Below the pieces are notes generated by a model, which saw only the letters and a list, made by a program, of their open reading frames with translations, was not told the DNA's origin and did not search any database. A DNA stretch of 32,258 bases, taken from positions 1 to 32,258 of the forward strand of contig PWNV01000004.1 of assembly GCA_003557645.1 (NCBI GenBank), given 5' to 3'. Made by a program: the position numbers and the translations under genes. Of the stretch, positions 17,068-27,264 are shown piece by piece. Within the stretch, counting starts at the first letter, position 1, and each line of letters opens with the position of its first letter. Origin of the DNA: Candidatus Nealsoniibacteriota bacterium (GTDB taxonomy: Bacteria > Patescibacteriota > Minisyncoccia > Minisyncoccales > PWPS01).

Positions 17068-19152
17068 TTATACCTTAGTCCAAGAATCTTCTTCGGGATT
17101 ATCGTCTTCCCTTATTGGTGTCTCGTATATCTCTCTTGGTTTTGCTCCTTCTGCAGGACCAACAACTCCTCTCATCTCCAGTATATCAAGTAGACGAGCT
17201 GCGCGAGCATATCCTACACGCAACCTCCTTTGCAAGAGAGAGGCAGAAGCTTTTCCTGATTCAACTACTAATTTCTTAGCATCCTCGTAGAGAACATCGT
17301 CATCTTCATCGCTATCTATGGTGTTTTCCTGCTGTTTCTTTTCCAAAGACTCTCCTAGATTTTCTGCTAGCTGATCGTCATCTGTCATCTCCACATTCTC
17401 TTTAAGCCAGCTTACCACATCTTTTGCTTCTTTTTCTGAGATATAAGGAGCCTGAATACGTCTTGGTTTTGAGTTTTCCGTGGAAACACATAACATGTCT
17501 CCCGAGCCAAGCAACTTTTCTGCTCCTGCCATATCAAGAATAGTTCTTGAATCAACCTGAGAAGCAACACGAAAGCTTACTCTTGAAGTAATATTCGCCT
17601 TAATAAGTCCGGTAATTACTTCCACCGAAGGCCTTTGTGTAGCAAGCACAAGATGAATTCCTACCGCTCTTGCCATCTGTGCGATACGTACAATTCCTCC
17701 CTCAATTTCATTGCCTTTTGTCGCCATTAAATCGGCTAACTCATCAACTATGAAAACAATATAGGGCATCTTTTCAAGTTCCGGTTTTTTAAGACAAACA
17801 TCTTGATAACTAGCAATATTTCTTGACCCTACTTCTGAGAGCACTTTAAATCTTCTTTCCATCTCTCCGATAACCCAACCTAAGGCGTTCGAAGTTTTCT
17901 CTGCGTCATAGATCACGGGAGTGAGAAGGTGAGGAAGGTTCGCGTAAAGCGAAAACTCTACTCGTTTGGGATCAACCATAATAAGTCTTAAATCTTCCGG
18001 AGAGTTCTTATAAATCAGACTGAGAATAAGAGTGTTAAGAAAGATCGTTTTACCACTTCCTGTGGATCCTGCAACAAGGAGATGTGGCATCTTAGAGAGA
18101 TCGGTATAAAGCGCCTCCCCTGAAACAGCCTTTCCAATCACAACAGTAAGAACTGAGTCCGACTGAAAAAAGGTTTTGTCCTTGAGAAGACCACCCAAAG
18201 TTATCTGCGCTCTTTTTCTGTTTGGCACTTCAATTCCAACCAGGGATTTCCCGGGAATCGGAGCTTCTGTTCTTACCGGATGCATCGCAAGGGATATTGC
18301 AAGATCATCGGAAAGAGAAGTAATACGGGAAAGCTTTACTCCTTCTGCCGGCTTAAGGGTGTACTGAGTTACGGAAGGACCAACGTTTACCTCGTTCATG
18401 CCAACAGCGATATCAAAATCACTAAAGGTCTTCTTAATAATAGAAGCATTTCTTTTTATGTCACCCGGATCCGCCTTTTCATCAGCAGCCTTTAGAATGT
18501 CTAAAGGAGGAATAAGGCTGGGAAGATCTCTGCTCTTGGGAGGAGACACTTCCTTTTTCTCTTCCTCTTTCTTCTCTTCTTTTTCTTTTCTCTCGTTGTT
18601 TGAAGAAATAAACACCTTACGAACTCTCGATAGTTCCGCCTCATCCTTTTTCTTGAAGATTCCTTTTAAGATATCAAAAAAAGAGAACTCTTTGTGTAGT
18701 AAGTGTAAAAAAATCATTACTCCTGCAGTAATGAGAGTTAGAAATATAATGTAAGCAGCAAAACCTAAGAAATCGACAAAAGGAAACCCGAGAACCCTTC
18801 CCCAAAAACCCCCGTTGTTTTTAACACTAGTAGCAATAAGAGTGGAAACTCCAGTAATTAAAAAAATATTAGATAAAAGAAGAGGTAAAAGAAAATTCTC
18901 ATACCTAGTACGAAAATAAACAAGAGCAGAAAAAAGGAAAAGAAAGGGAATTATAAACACCGTATTTCCAAAAAGAGAAAAGAAGATTTCGTAAATTATT
19001 TCTCCACCTCTTCCTGCTAAGCCGTCAAAAAAACTAAGAGCAGTAATTATTGAAAGAAGAAGAAAGACTACTCCAATGAGATTCCTTTTTATTTTATCGG
19101 AAAGAAACGGCTTCCTTTCTTCCTTGTTTTTCTTTTGCTTTCTCTTCGCCAT
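17068..19152 (-). CDS. ftsK: DNA translocase FtsK/SpoIIIE
   Basis: N-terminal TM helices, Walker [25 protein letters not shown]-terminal gamma domain [29 protein letters not shown]. Confidence 0.97.
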   Translation of the reverse strand: MAKRKQKKNKEERKPFLSDKIKRNLIGVVFLLLSIITALSFFDGLAGRGGEIIYEIFFSLFGNTVFIIPFLFLFSALVYFRTRYENFLLPLLLSNIFLITGVSTLIATSVKNNGGFWGRVLGFPFVDFLGFAAYIIFLTLITAGVMIFLHLLHKEFSFFDILKGIFKKKDEAELSRVRKVFISSNNERKEKEEKKEEEKKEVSPPKSRDLPSLIPPLDILKAADEKADPGDIKRNASIIKKTFSDFDIAVGMNEVNVGPSVTQYTLKPAEGVKLSRITSLSDDLAISLAMHPVRTEAPIPGKSLVGIEVPNRKRAQITLGGLLKDKTFFQSDSVLTVVIGKAVSGEALYTDLSKMPHLLVAGSTGSGKTIFLNTLILSLIYKNSPEDLRLIMVDPKRVEFSLYANLPHLLTPVIYDAEKTSNALGWVIGEMERRFKVLSEVGSRNIASYQDVCLKKPELEKMPYIVFIVDELADLMATKGNEIEGGIVRIAQMARAVGIHLVLATQRPSVEVITGLIKANITSRVSFRVASQVDSRTILDMAGAEKLLGSGDMLCVSTENSKPRRIQAPYISEKEAKDVVSWLKENVEMTDDDQLAENLGESLEKKQQENTIDSDEDDDVLYEDAKKLVVESGKASASLLQRRLRVGYARAARLLDILEMRGVVGPAEGAKPREIYETPIREDDNPEEDSWTKV

Positions 19153-19161
19153 AATAGTTGT

Positions 19162-19170
19162 ATTTTACCA
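19162..19170 (-). promoter_or_regulatory. Putative extended -10 TGGTAAAAT, 9 nt upstream of ftsK ATG
   Basis: Minus strand TGG-TAAAAT-N9-ATG. Confidence 0.45.
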
Positions 19171-19180
19171 TAAAAAGCAC

Positions 19181-19206
19181 AAAAGAACAGGAGAGCCTGT
19201 TCTTTT
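19181..19206 (-). terminator. rpoBC operon terminator
   Basis: Minus strand AAAAGAACAGG-CTCT-CCTGTTCTTTT, perfect 11-bp stem with a U-rich tail. Confidence 0.85.
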
Positions 19207-19232
19207 TTTTCTCTCCTTTTTACTATCAAAGC

Positions 19233-22200
19233 CTATTCTTTTTCTTTAAATCCACTTCCGGAGGGAATAAGTTTTCCAATGATAACGTTCTCTTTTAATC
19301 CTCTTAATCGATCTTCTTTGCCTTCTAGGGCGGCATCAATTAAAACTTTAGATGTTTGCTGAAAGGAAGCCGCAGAAAGGAACGAGTCTGTAGTAAGTGC
19401 TACTCTAGAGATTCCAAGAAGAATATCCTCTTCCTTAGGTGGCTTTTTCCCTTTCTTTTCCAACTCTTTCTTTTCTTCCAAAAATCTCTCTCTTTCAACA
19501 GTCTGTTTGTAGGTGAAAGAACTGTCTCCAGGATCAACGATACTAACTCGAGAAAACATCTGTCTGACAATTACTTCCAGGTGTTTTTCATGAATATCAA
19601 CTCCTTGTGAAACATACACCTTCTGTGCTTCTTTTAAAATGTATTTCTGAGTCTCTTCGGTTCCTCTTAACTTAAATAGCTTATTTAAATCAATGTTTCC
19701 TTCACAAAGGGCGTCTCCTTTCTTCACCTTGTCCCCTTCTTTCACGTAGAGAGCTTTTTTAGGTTCTATCTGGTAGTTTACCGTCTTAACCTTCTTTTCT
19801 TTGCTCTCAGGCCTTATTTTGATGACTTTAGTGTCTGTTATCTCTACTACTCGTCCATCCACTTCAGAGATATGAGCAAGTCCTTTAGGAACACGACGTT
19901 CAAAAATCTCTTGAATTCTCGGAAGACCGAGAGTAATATCTGCTCCCCCAGCAACTCCTCCTGTATGAAAAGTTCTCATAGTAAGCTGTGTTCCGGGCTC
20001 TCCAATTGCTTGTGCTGCAACAATACCAACCGCATCTCCTATTTTCACTCCTTTGTTTAGTCCCATATCCCAGCCGTAACACTTCGAACAAACCCCACCA
20101 ATCGTTTTACACTTAATAGCGGACCTTATATGCACCGAATCAATATCTGAATTCTCTATTTCTTTTGCTTGTCTCAAATTAATGATCTCTCCTTTCTTAA
20201 CCAAGGTCTTTCCTCCTACTTTAATGTCTTCCATAGTCGTCTGCCCTACAATCTTAAAAGAGAAGTCTTGCCCGATCTCATCCGCATCACTTCTTAGTGC
20301 TTTTTCTCCCTTTTTATCCTTACAGTCTTTCTCTCTAACGATTACTTCATGAGCAACATCGATAAGACGGCGAGTAAGATACCCTGCTTGTGCTGTCCTA
20401 AGAGCGGTATCTACCGTACCTTTCCTTGCTCCGTGAGTGGAGATAAAGTACTCAAGCACATCAAAGCCCTCTTTATAAGAACTTTTAATAGGAAGTTCAA
20501 GAATGTCTCCGGAGGGGTTTACTACGAGCCCTTTCATTCCCGCCATCTGAATCGGCTGAGACCAAGATCCACGAGAGCCAGAGTCTGTAATAACAAACGC
20601 TGAGCCGTCTTTGGGGAGAGTCTTTGGAACAAGCTCTTCAATCTTACCTTTAGCTTTGGTCCAAACTTCAACAATCTTTTCTGTTTTCTCTTCTTCTGAA
20701 AAGAATCCTTGCTCAAAGTAATTCTCTATCTCCTCTCTTTCTTTTTCCGCGGTTGCAAGAATCTCCGGTTTCTCCTCGGGGGTTATAAGATCACCCATTC
20801 CCCAAGAAACCCCTGACCTTGTAGCGTATTCGAATCCAAGATCTTTAATCTTGTCTAGTAAAAGATGTGCTTCTTCATTTTCGTGCTCTTGAATGATGTT
20901 TCCAACAAGCGCTTTCAGTTCACGAGACCTCATCGTTTTGTTTTGAAAAGGAATACTTTCCGGTAATACTTGATTAAAAATAACTCTCCCTGCGGTAGTT
21001 TCAATCATCTCTCCGTTGTGCCTCACTTTTATCTTGGCTTGAAGATCTATTGCTCCACTTTCTAAGACAAGCTCTACCTCTTTAGGAGAAGAAAAGACTC
21101 TTCCCTCTCCTTTTCCTTTTTCTTTTATAATCGTGAGCCAGTAGCATCCCAAAACAATATCCTGAGAGGGGGAGATAACAGGAAGTCCAGTTGCTGGCTT
21201 TAAAAGATTCAAGGAAGAAAGCATCTTTTCCTTGGCTTCTTTTTGTGCTTCATCAGAGAGCGGAAGATGAACCGCCATTTGATCTCCATCAAAATCAGCG
21301 TTAAATGCCTCACAAACAAAAGGATGAATACGAATAGCAAGCCCTTCAATTAAGATAGGCTTGAAAGCTTGAATTCCGAGCCTGTGTAGTGTGGGGGCAC
21401 GGTTAAGGAGTACTACCCGATCTTTAACAACTTCTTCAAGTATTGCCCACACTTCATCGGTCTCATCTTCAATGAGACGAGTCGCTCCACGCACATTATA
21501 GGTAAGTCTTTGTTCTAGTATCTTAGAAATCACAAAAGGCTTAAAAAGCTCTAGTGCCATTTTTTTAGGTATTCCGCACTGGTCAAGTCTTAAGTCAGAA
21601 CCAACTACAATTACCGATCTTCCCGAATAATCCACCCTCTTTCCAAGTAAGTTCTGTCTAAATCTTCCTTGTTTACCCTTAAGCATGTCCGCAAGTGATT
21701 TTAGAAGCCTTTTTCCTCCCGTAGAAGCCTGCGTTACCACTCCTTTTCTCATTTGATTGTCTAGGAGTGCGTCCACTGCTTCCTGAAGCATTCTTTTTTC
21801 GTTTCTAATAATTACTTCCGGAGCACTTATCTCTAATAAATACTTCAGACGATTGTTACGATTAATTACTCTTCTGTAAAGATCGTTTAAGTCGGAAGAA
21901 GCGTATCTTCCTCCGTCAAGTTGAATAATGGGGCGAAGATCGGGCGGAAGAACAGGGATAACGGTTACAAACATCCACTCTGGCCTTATTCCCGCTTTTT
22001 CCATTCTGCGAAAAAGGTCTAATCTTTGAAAAAGCTTTCTTTTCTTTGCCGAAGATGTTGTTCTGATCTTCTCTTTGTTCATCTCTTCAATTTTTTCCCG
22101 AAGATTGATCTTTTCAAAAAGATCTCTTAGAACTTCAGCTCCCGTTCCCGCATCAAACATCTCTCCGTATTTCCCAGAAAGTCTGTGATACTCCATTTCG

Positions 22201-22793
22201 GAAAGAACTTCTTTTTCCTTTATTAGCCTTAACTCTTCTTTAACTTTTTCTTTTTGTTTGTCCAGTTTTGCAATCTCTTCTTGCAAAGCCTCTCCTTTTA
22301 GTTCTGTCTTTAGACTCTTTACTCTTTCCTTGTACTCTTTATCTACTTTCTTTAGAATCTTTTTCTTTTCTTCTTTGTTGATATCAGTAATAATATAAGC
22401 AGCAAAATAAACAACTCTCTCCAACTTTTTCATGGGAATATCCAAAATAAGCCCCATTCGGGAAGGAACTCCTCGCAAAAACCAAATATGAGAAATTGGA
22501 CAGGCAAGCTTAATGTCTCCCATGCGTTCCCGACGCACAGAAGCTTTGGTCACCTCTACACCACAACGATCACAAACAACTCCTTTATAACGCACCTTTC
22601 GATACTTACCGCAGTAACACTTATAATCTTTCTCCGGACCAAAAATCTTTTCGCAAAAAAGACCATCTTTCTCTGGCTTTTGGTTGCGGTAATTTATCGT
22701 TTCCGCTTCTAGTACCTCGCCATATGACCATTTTAAAATATCTTCAGGAGAGGCAAGTTTTATTCTAATAGCGACTAAATCTTCTACGCGCAT
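19233..22793 (-). CDS. rpoC: RNA polymerase beta' subunit
   Basis: NADFDGDQMAVHLPLS, zinc finger CYCGKYRKVRYKGVVCDRCGVEV, bridge-helix/trigger-loop region. Confidence 0.99.
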   Translation of the reverse strand: MRVEDLVAIRIKLASPEDILKWSYGEVLEAETINYRNQKPEKDGLFCEKIFGPEKDYKCYCGKYRKVRYKGVVCDRCGVEVTKASVRRERMGDIKLACPISHIWFLRGVPSRMGLILDIPMKKLERVVYFAAYIITDINKEEKKKILKKVDKEYKERVKSLKTELKGEALQEEIAKLDKQKEKVKEELRLIKEKEVLSEMEYHRLSGKYGEMFDAGTGAEVLRDLFEKINLREKIEEMNKEKIRTTSSAKKRKLFQRLDLFRRMEKAGIRPEWMFVTVIPVLPPDLRPIIQLDGGRYASSDLNDLYRRVINRNNRLKYLLEISAPEVIIRNEKRMLQEAVDALLDNQMRKGVVTQASTGGKRLLKSLADMLKGKQGRFRQNLLGKRVDYSGRSVIVVGSDLRLDQCGIPKKMALELFKPFVISKILEQRLTYNVRGATRLIEDETDEVWAILEEVVKDRVVLLNRAPTLHRLGIQAFKPILIEGLAIRIHPFVCEAFNADFDGDQMAVHLPLSDEAQKEAKEKMLSSLNLLKPATGLPVISPSQDIVLGCYWLTIIKEKGKGEGRVFSSPKEVELVLESGAIDLQAKIKVRHNGEMIETTAGRVIFNQVLPESIPFQNKTMRSRELKALVGNIIQEHENEEAHLLLDKIKDLGFEYATRSGVSWGMGDLITPEEKPEILATAEKEREEIENYFEQGFFSEEEKTEKIVEVWTKAKGKIEELVPKTLPKDGSAFVITDSGSRGSWSQPIQMAGMKGLVVNPSGDILELPIKSSYKEGFDVLEYFISTHGARKGTVDTALRTAQAGYLTRRLIDVAHEVIVREKDCKDKKGEKALRSDADEIGQDFSFKIVGQTTMEDIKVGGKTLVKKGEIINLRQAKEIENSDIDSVHIRSAIKCKTIGGVCSKCYGWDMGLNKGVKIGDAVGIVAAQAIGEPGTQLTMRTFHTGGVAGGADITLGLPRIQEIFERRVPKGLAHISEVDGRVVEITDTKVIKIRPESKEKKVKTVNYQIEPKKALYVKEGDKVKKGDALCEGNIDLNKLFKLRGTEETQKYILKEAQKVYVSQGVDIHEKHLEVIVRQMFSRVSIVDPGDSSFTYKQTVERERFLEEKKELEKKGKKPPKEEDILLGISRVALTTDSFLSAASFQQTSKVLIDAALEGKEDRLRGLKENVIIGKLIPSGSGFKEKE

Positions 22794-22804
22794 ATTACTA
22801 AAGT

Positions 22805-25800
22805 TTATCTACTACTTTTTTTTATTTCCACACTGAGCCCCATCGCCTTAAGTTCGGCAACCAGCAGCTCAAAAGAAGCCGGTATATTTGGAGTTTGAAT
22901 AGGCTCTCCTTTTAAAATAGATTCGTAAGCTGCTGCTCTTCCGGGAACATCATCTGATTTAATAGTGAGCATTTCCTGCAAAATATATGCTGCCCCGTAT
23001 CCTTCGAGAGCCCACACTTCCATCTCCCCGAATCTTTGTCCTCCAAATTGTGCTTTTCCTCCAAGGGGTTGTTGGGTAATAAGCGAATAAGGACCGATAG
23101 AGCGCATATGAATCTTATCTTCAATCATGTGCTCTAGTTTCATCATATAAATATATCCTACAGTAACTCTTTCGGGAAAAACTTCTCCTGTTCTTCCATC
23201 AATAAGTTTCATCTTTCCATCTTCCGGAAGTCCCGCTTTCTTGAGTTCGTTTTTAATATCTTCCTCGTTAGCACCAGAAAGGGAGGGAGTAACTGCGATG
23301 TAATTTAACTTTTTAGCCGCAATTCCAAGATGTGTTTCCAGCACTTGCCCTAAATTCATTCTAGAAACAACAGAAAGAGGATTTAATAAAATATCAACCG
23401 GCGTTCCGTCTTCAAGAAAAGGCATCTCCTCTTCAGGAAGAATTTGAGAAATAACCCCCTTATTACCGTGTCTTCCTGCGAGCTTATCACCAGCCCTGAT
23501 CTTTCTCATTTGGCTCACTTTCACCTCAATCCTTTTTATTACTCCAGTGTCTAGTTTATGTCCCTCATCTCTGGAAAAAACCTTTACTCCGATAACTCTT
23601 CCTCTCTTTCCATGCTCCATAACAAGAGAAGTGTCCTTAACATCCTTTGCCTTCTCTCCAAAAATAGCTTTCAATAATCTTTCTTCCGCAGTGAGATCCG
23701 TTTTTCCTTTCGGAGATATCTTTCCTACAAGAATATCATTGGGACCAACTTCTGCTCCAGGACGAACAATTCCCTCTTCGTCAAGATCTTTGAGTTTTTT
23801 CTCTGAAACATTGGGAATATCACTAGTAGTAATCTCTGGACCAAGCTTTGTCTCTCTTACATCACAAACAAAGTTCTCTATTTGAATGGAAGTATAGGTA
23901 TCGTCTTTAACCAGCTTTTCAGAGATAACTATTGCATCTTCGAAGTTCTTTCCTCTCCAAGAAAGAAAAGCTACTAAAAGATTCTGCCCAAGAGCAACTC
24001 TTCCTTGTGCTATCGCCCCTCCGTCGCTTAATACTTGTCCTTTCTTAACTTTCTCTCCTTTTTTAACAACTGGTCTTTGATGAAAACAGGTATACTGATT
24101 TGTTTCTGAAAAAACTTCTAAATCGTATCTTTTCTTTCCGTTCTTTGTTTTTAATAAAATATGGTCCGCATCAACCTCTTTTACTTCTCCTGCTTCTTCT
24201 GCAATAACAATTTGACCAGAATCAAGTGCAATTCTCTCTTCTATTCCGGTAGAAACTAAAGGAGCTTCCGGGTTTATTAGAGGAACGGCTTGTCTTTGCA
24301 TATTTGACCCCATCAATGCTCTGTTAGCATCATCACTTTGCAGAAAAGGAATAATAGAGGAAGCAACCGAAACCAGTTGTTCTGCGGAAACATCAATCAA
24401 ATCTATGTCTTTTTTTTCAATAATCATTGGATTTCCTTTCACTCTGGCTTCAACTTTGTTTTTGACAATATTTCCTTTTTCATCAACATCTACTCCGCCG
24501 TGAGCAATACGATACTTCTCTTCTTCATGAGCATCGAGATAAATCATCTCTTTGGTGACCTTCCCTTTTTTTACTTTAAAGTAAGGGGTTTCCAAGAAGC
24601 CGTAACGGTTTGTCCTTGCGTACAAAGATAAATGACCTACCAGCCCTACGTTTTGTCCTTCTGGGGTTTGAATAGGGCATATTCTTCCGTAGTGAGAAGC
24701 TTGAACATCTCTTGCTTCAAATCCAGCACGTTCTCTCCTTAATCCACCCGGTCCAGTTGCAGTGAGTCTCCTCTTGTGTTCTAGCTCAGAGAGTGGATTG
24801 TCGCAATCCATAAACTGAGATATCTGAGACGAGGCAAAAAATCTTTGCACTGCTGATGCAAAAGGACGAGAATTTATAATCTTTCCAGGATTAATGCTAT
24901 CAACTTCTAACGTAGATATCTTGTCTTTTACATTTCTTTCTATTCTCGCAAGCCCCACACGTAAGGTGCTTTCTAAGAGCTCTGTAAAAAACCTCATTCT
25001 TCTGTTGCCGAGATGGTCTATTTCATCTTCCTTAGCGGTAGGATCATTGTTCAACCTTATAATCTCTCTTAAGGTTGCCACAATATCTTCTGGATAAAGC
25101 AACCTGTCCTCAATCTCAATTTCCTTTTTCCTTGTTATTTCAGGAAGCCTTTGCCACATTCTCCAACGCCCAACATCAGAAAAATCGTAACGCTCAAAAT
25201 TAAAAAAAGTATTCTCTATTAGTTCCCTGGCTGTTTCTGGGGTTACCACATCTCCAGGACGTATTCTCTTATATATCTCTACAAGAGCTTCTTCCCTGTT
25301 TTTTGCCGAGTCACGTTCAATTGTTTTTTCAATATATCTTTTCTCTCCTTTATCAACATCTTTAAAGAGATCCATTACTTCCTTATCGCTAGCTTCTTTC
25401 CATCCAGGATACTTCATTCCTGGAAGTCCGAGAGCACGAAGTAACGTTGTTGCAGAAACCTTTCTCCTACGATCTATCTTCACTCCGATAAAACCGGATG
25501 ACTCCGTTTGAAATTCAAGCCAAGTCCCTCTGTTAGGAATGATTTTTGCTCCGAAACACTTTTCACCACGTGACATTTGAGCAGTAAAAAATGCTCCCGG
25601 AGAGCGAATAATTTGTGCAACAAGAACTCTTTCTACGCCGTTAATAATAAAAGTTCCCCTCTCTGTCATAAGGGGGAAGTCACACAAGAAAATCTCTTGT
25701 TTGCTTGTTTTTTTTGTTTTAAGATTACGAAGCTCTACCTCAACTTTCAAGGGTGCCTCGTAAGAATCGTTGTTCTCCTTTGCTTTTTTTCCGTTTTCGT

Positions 25801-25999
25801 ACTTAGGCTTTCCAAGACGATAGTCGGAAAAATAAAGTTCCCACTCTTTTCCGGTATAATCCCGAATAGGAGACGCTTCATGGAAGAGAGTCTTTAATCT
25901 TTCATCCCAAAAGTTTTTCCAAGGATCTTTTTGGGTACTTAAAAGATAGGGAGGAGGAAGCGATATTTTTTTCTTTCCAAAATATTTTACTTTTTGCAT
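22805..25999 (-). CDS. rpoB: RNA polymerase beta subunit
   Basis: MQKVKYFGKKKISLPPPYL..., SSQISQFMDCDNPLSELEHKRRLTATGPGGLRRERAGFEARDVQASHYGRICPIQTPEG. ATG at 25999 preferred over the TTG-initiated ORF start at 26011. Confidence 0.99.
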   Translation of the reverse strand: MQKVKYFGKKKISLPPPYLLSTQKDPWKNFWDERLKTLFHEASPIRDYTGKEWELYFSDYRLGKPKYENGKKAKENNDSYEAPLKVEVELRNLKTKKTSKQEIFLCDFPLMTERGTFIINGVERVLVAQIIRSPGAFFTAQMSRGEKCFGAKIIPNRGTWLEFQTESSGFIGVKIDRRRKVSATTLLRALGLPGMKYPGWKEASDKEVMDLFKDVDKGEKRYIEKTIERDSAKNREEALVEIYKRIRPGDVVTPETARELIENTFFNFERYDFSDVGRWRMWQRLPEITRKKEIEIEDRLLYPEDIVATLREIIRLNNDPTAKEDEIDHLGNRRMRFFTELLESTLRVGLARIERNVKDKISTLEVDSINPGKIINSRPFASAVQRFFASSQISQFMDCDNPLSELEHKRRLTATGPGGLRRERAGFEARDVQASHYGRICPIQTPEGQNVGLVGHLSLYARTNRYGFLETPYFKVKKGKVTKEMIYLDAHEEEKYRIAHGGVDVDEKGNIVKNKVEARVKGNPMIIEKKDIDLIDVSAEQLVSVASSIIPFLQSDDANRALMGSNMQRQAVPLINPEAPLVSTGIEERIALDSGQIVIAEEAGEVKEVDADHILLKTKNGKKRYDLEVFSETNQYTCFHQRPVVKKGEKVKKGQVLSDGGAIAQGRVALGQNLLVAFLSWRGKNFEDAIVISEKLVKDDTYTSIQIENFVCDVRETKLGPEITTSDIPNVSEKKLKDLDEEGIVRPGAEVGPNDILVGKISPKGKTDLTAEERLLKAIFGEKAKDVKDTSLVMEHGKRGRVIGVKVFSRDEGHKLDTGVIKRIEVKVSQMRKIRAGDKLAGRHGNKGVISQILPEEEMPFLEDGTPVDILLNPLSVVSRMNLGQVLETHLGIAAKKLNYIAVTPSLSGANEEDIKNELKKAGLPEDGKMKLIDGRTGEVFPERVTVGYIYMMKLEHMIEDKIHMRSIGPYSLITQQPLGGKAQFGGQRFGEMEVWALEGYGAAYILQEMLTIKSDDVPGRAAAYESILKGEPIQTPNIPASFELLVAELKAMGLSVEIKKSSR

Positions 26000-26016
26000 A
26001 AGACAAAACAAAACTG

Positions 26017-26037
26017 CCCCACAACGAAACCGTGAGG
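26017..26037 (-). promoter_or_regulatory. Leader hairpin immediately upstream of rpoB
   Basis: Minus strand CCTCAC-GGTTTCGTT-GTGGGG then CAGTTTTGTTTTG, about 17 nt before the rpoB ATG. Confidence 0.45.
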
Positions 26038-26101
26038 TCTTAAAAACTTTTATTCACGAGCTATTAAAATGATATCAAACAAGAGAGTAATAATTTAAAC
26101 A

Positions 26102-26125
26102 AAAAAAGGGTCTTTCTGAGGACCT
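26102..26125 (-). terminator. Putative rodA-distal terminator
   Basis: Minus strand GGTCCTCAGAAAGACCCTTTTTTT: short stem with a 7-U tail. Confidence 0.5.
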
Positions 26126-26151
26126 GTTGCTATAAGTAGTCCTAATTTTAC

Positions 26152-27264
26152 TTATAATATATTTTTTGTCAACCCCTCGTGGAAAGAGATGTCTTTTCTT
26201 ATGCTTTCCATTATTCCAAGTCCCAGAAAAACAAAAAGCAGATTACTTCCTCCATAACTTACCAAAGGAAGCGGTGTACCGATAATCGGCAGAACACCTA
26301 GATTCATTCCCATATTTATAAACGCCTGGGTAGCTATAATAACAACAAAACCAAAAACAAAAAGACGTGGAAAGTTCGTGTTTGAGTGTAAAATAACAAG
26401 GAAACTTCGCCAAAAGAACACAATGAATCCAAAGACAAGCAATACTACTCCGATAAAACCCATCTCTTCTGCGATGGCGGCAAAAATAAAATCTGTTTGG
26501 GGAAGAGGAAGAAAGCCTAGTTGGGTTTGAGAACCACTTCCAATCCCCTGACCAAGAAAACCACCGCTTCCTACCGCTATCTGTGCTTGCGTTTGCCCCC
26601 ATCCTATCCCTTGAGGATCAAGCTGAGGCTCCAAGAAAGCAATAACACGATCTTTTTGATAATCTTGCAAGAAAACCGACCAACCGACTCCTAAGAAAAC
26701 TACCCCTAAAAGACAAATAGCTATAAAGTGGCGTAACTTAATTCCAGAAAGCAAAAGTACACCGATCCACATAATAACAAGGATTAGTGCAGATCCAAGA
26801 TCTGGTTGTCTAAAAATAAGAAAGGTAGGAATAAGAACATATATCCCAGCAAGTACAATATGAGAAACCTTGTACATCTCCACGTGTCTGTTGGAAAAAA
26901 ACTTAGCCAATAAAATAATAATAACTATTTTGAAAACTTCTCCTGGGTCAAAAAGAAACGGCCCTATCTCATACCCCCTCCTTACATCTCTTATCTCTGG
27001 AGCAAAAAAGAAAAGTCCCACCAAAAGAAATAAGGAAAAGAAATAAAGTGCCAAAATTAAATAAGAGTTTTCTCGGAAAATTCGCCAGTCAATGAAAGAG
27101 ACTAAAAACATTAAGAAAATCCCTCCAACAAGAAAAAAGGCTTGCCTTACCGCAATTTCACTGTTAGACCCATAAATAGAAAGCATTCCGATCACAGCAA
27201 GAAGGAGTACAGAAGACAAAAGAATAAAGTCAAATCCCTTAATATGATCAATTATTTTTTTCAT
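26152..27264 (-). CDS. rodA: SEDS family peptidoglycan glycosyltransferase RodA/FtsW
   Basis: FRQPDLGSALILVIMWIGVLLLSGI, PLPQTDFIFAAIAEEMGFIGVVLLV, PLPLVSYGGSNLL. Confidence 0.95.
   Translation of the reverse strand: MKKIIDHIKGFDFILLSSVLLLAVIGMLSIYGSNSEIAVRQAFFLVGGIFLMFLVSFIDWRIFRENSYLILALYFFSLFLLVGLFFFAPEIRDVRRGYEIGPFLFDPGEVFKIVIIILLAKFFSNRHVEMYKVSHIVLAGIYVLIPTFLIFRQPDLGSALILVIMWIGVLLLSGIKLRHFIAICLLGVVFLGVGWSVFLQDYQKDRVIAFLEPQLDPQGIGWGQTQAQIAVGSGGFLGQGIGSGSQTQLGFLPLPQTDFIFAAIAEEMGFIGVVLLVFGFIVFFWRSFLVILHSNTNFPRLFVFGFVVIIATQAFINMGMNLGVLPIIGTPLPLVSYGGSNLLFVFLGLGIMESIRKDISFHEGLTKNIL

Noticed and set aside
19356-25897. Antisense and alternative-frame ORFs within rpoC and rpoB
   Set aside because: Expected by chance across about 6.8 kb of conserved coding sequence; none resembles a known family.
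26131-26156. TATAAGT...ACTTATA inverted repeat at the rodA stop as a regulatory site
   Set aside because: AT-rich 7-bp arms directly beside a likely terminator; too weak to claim without conservation.
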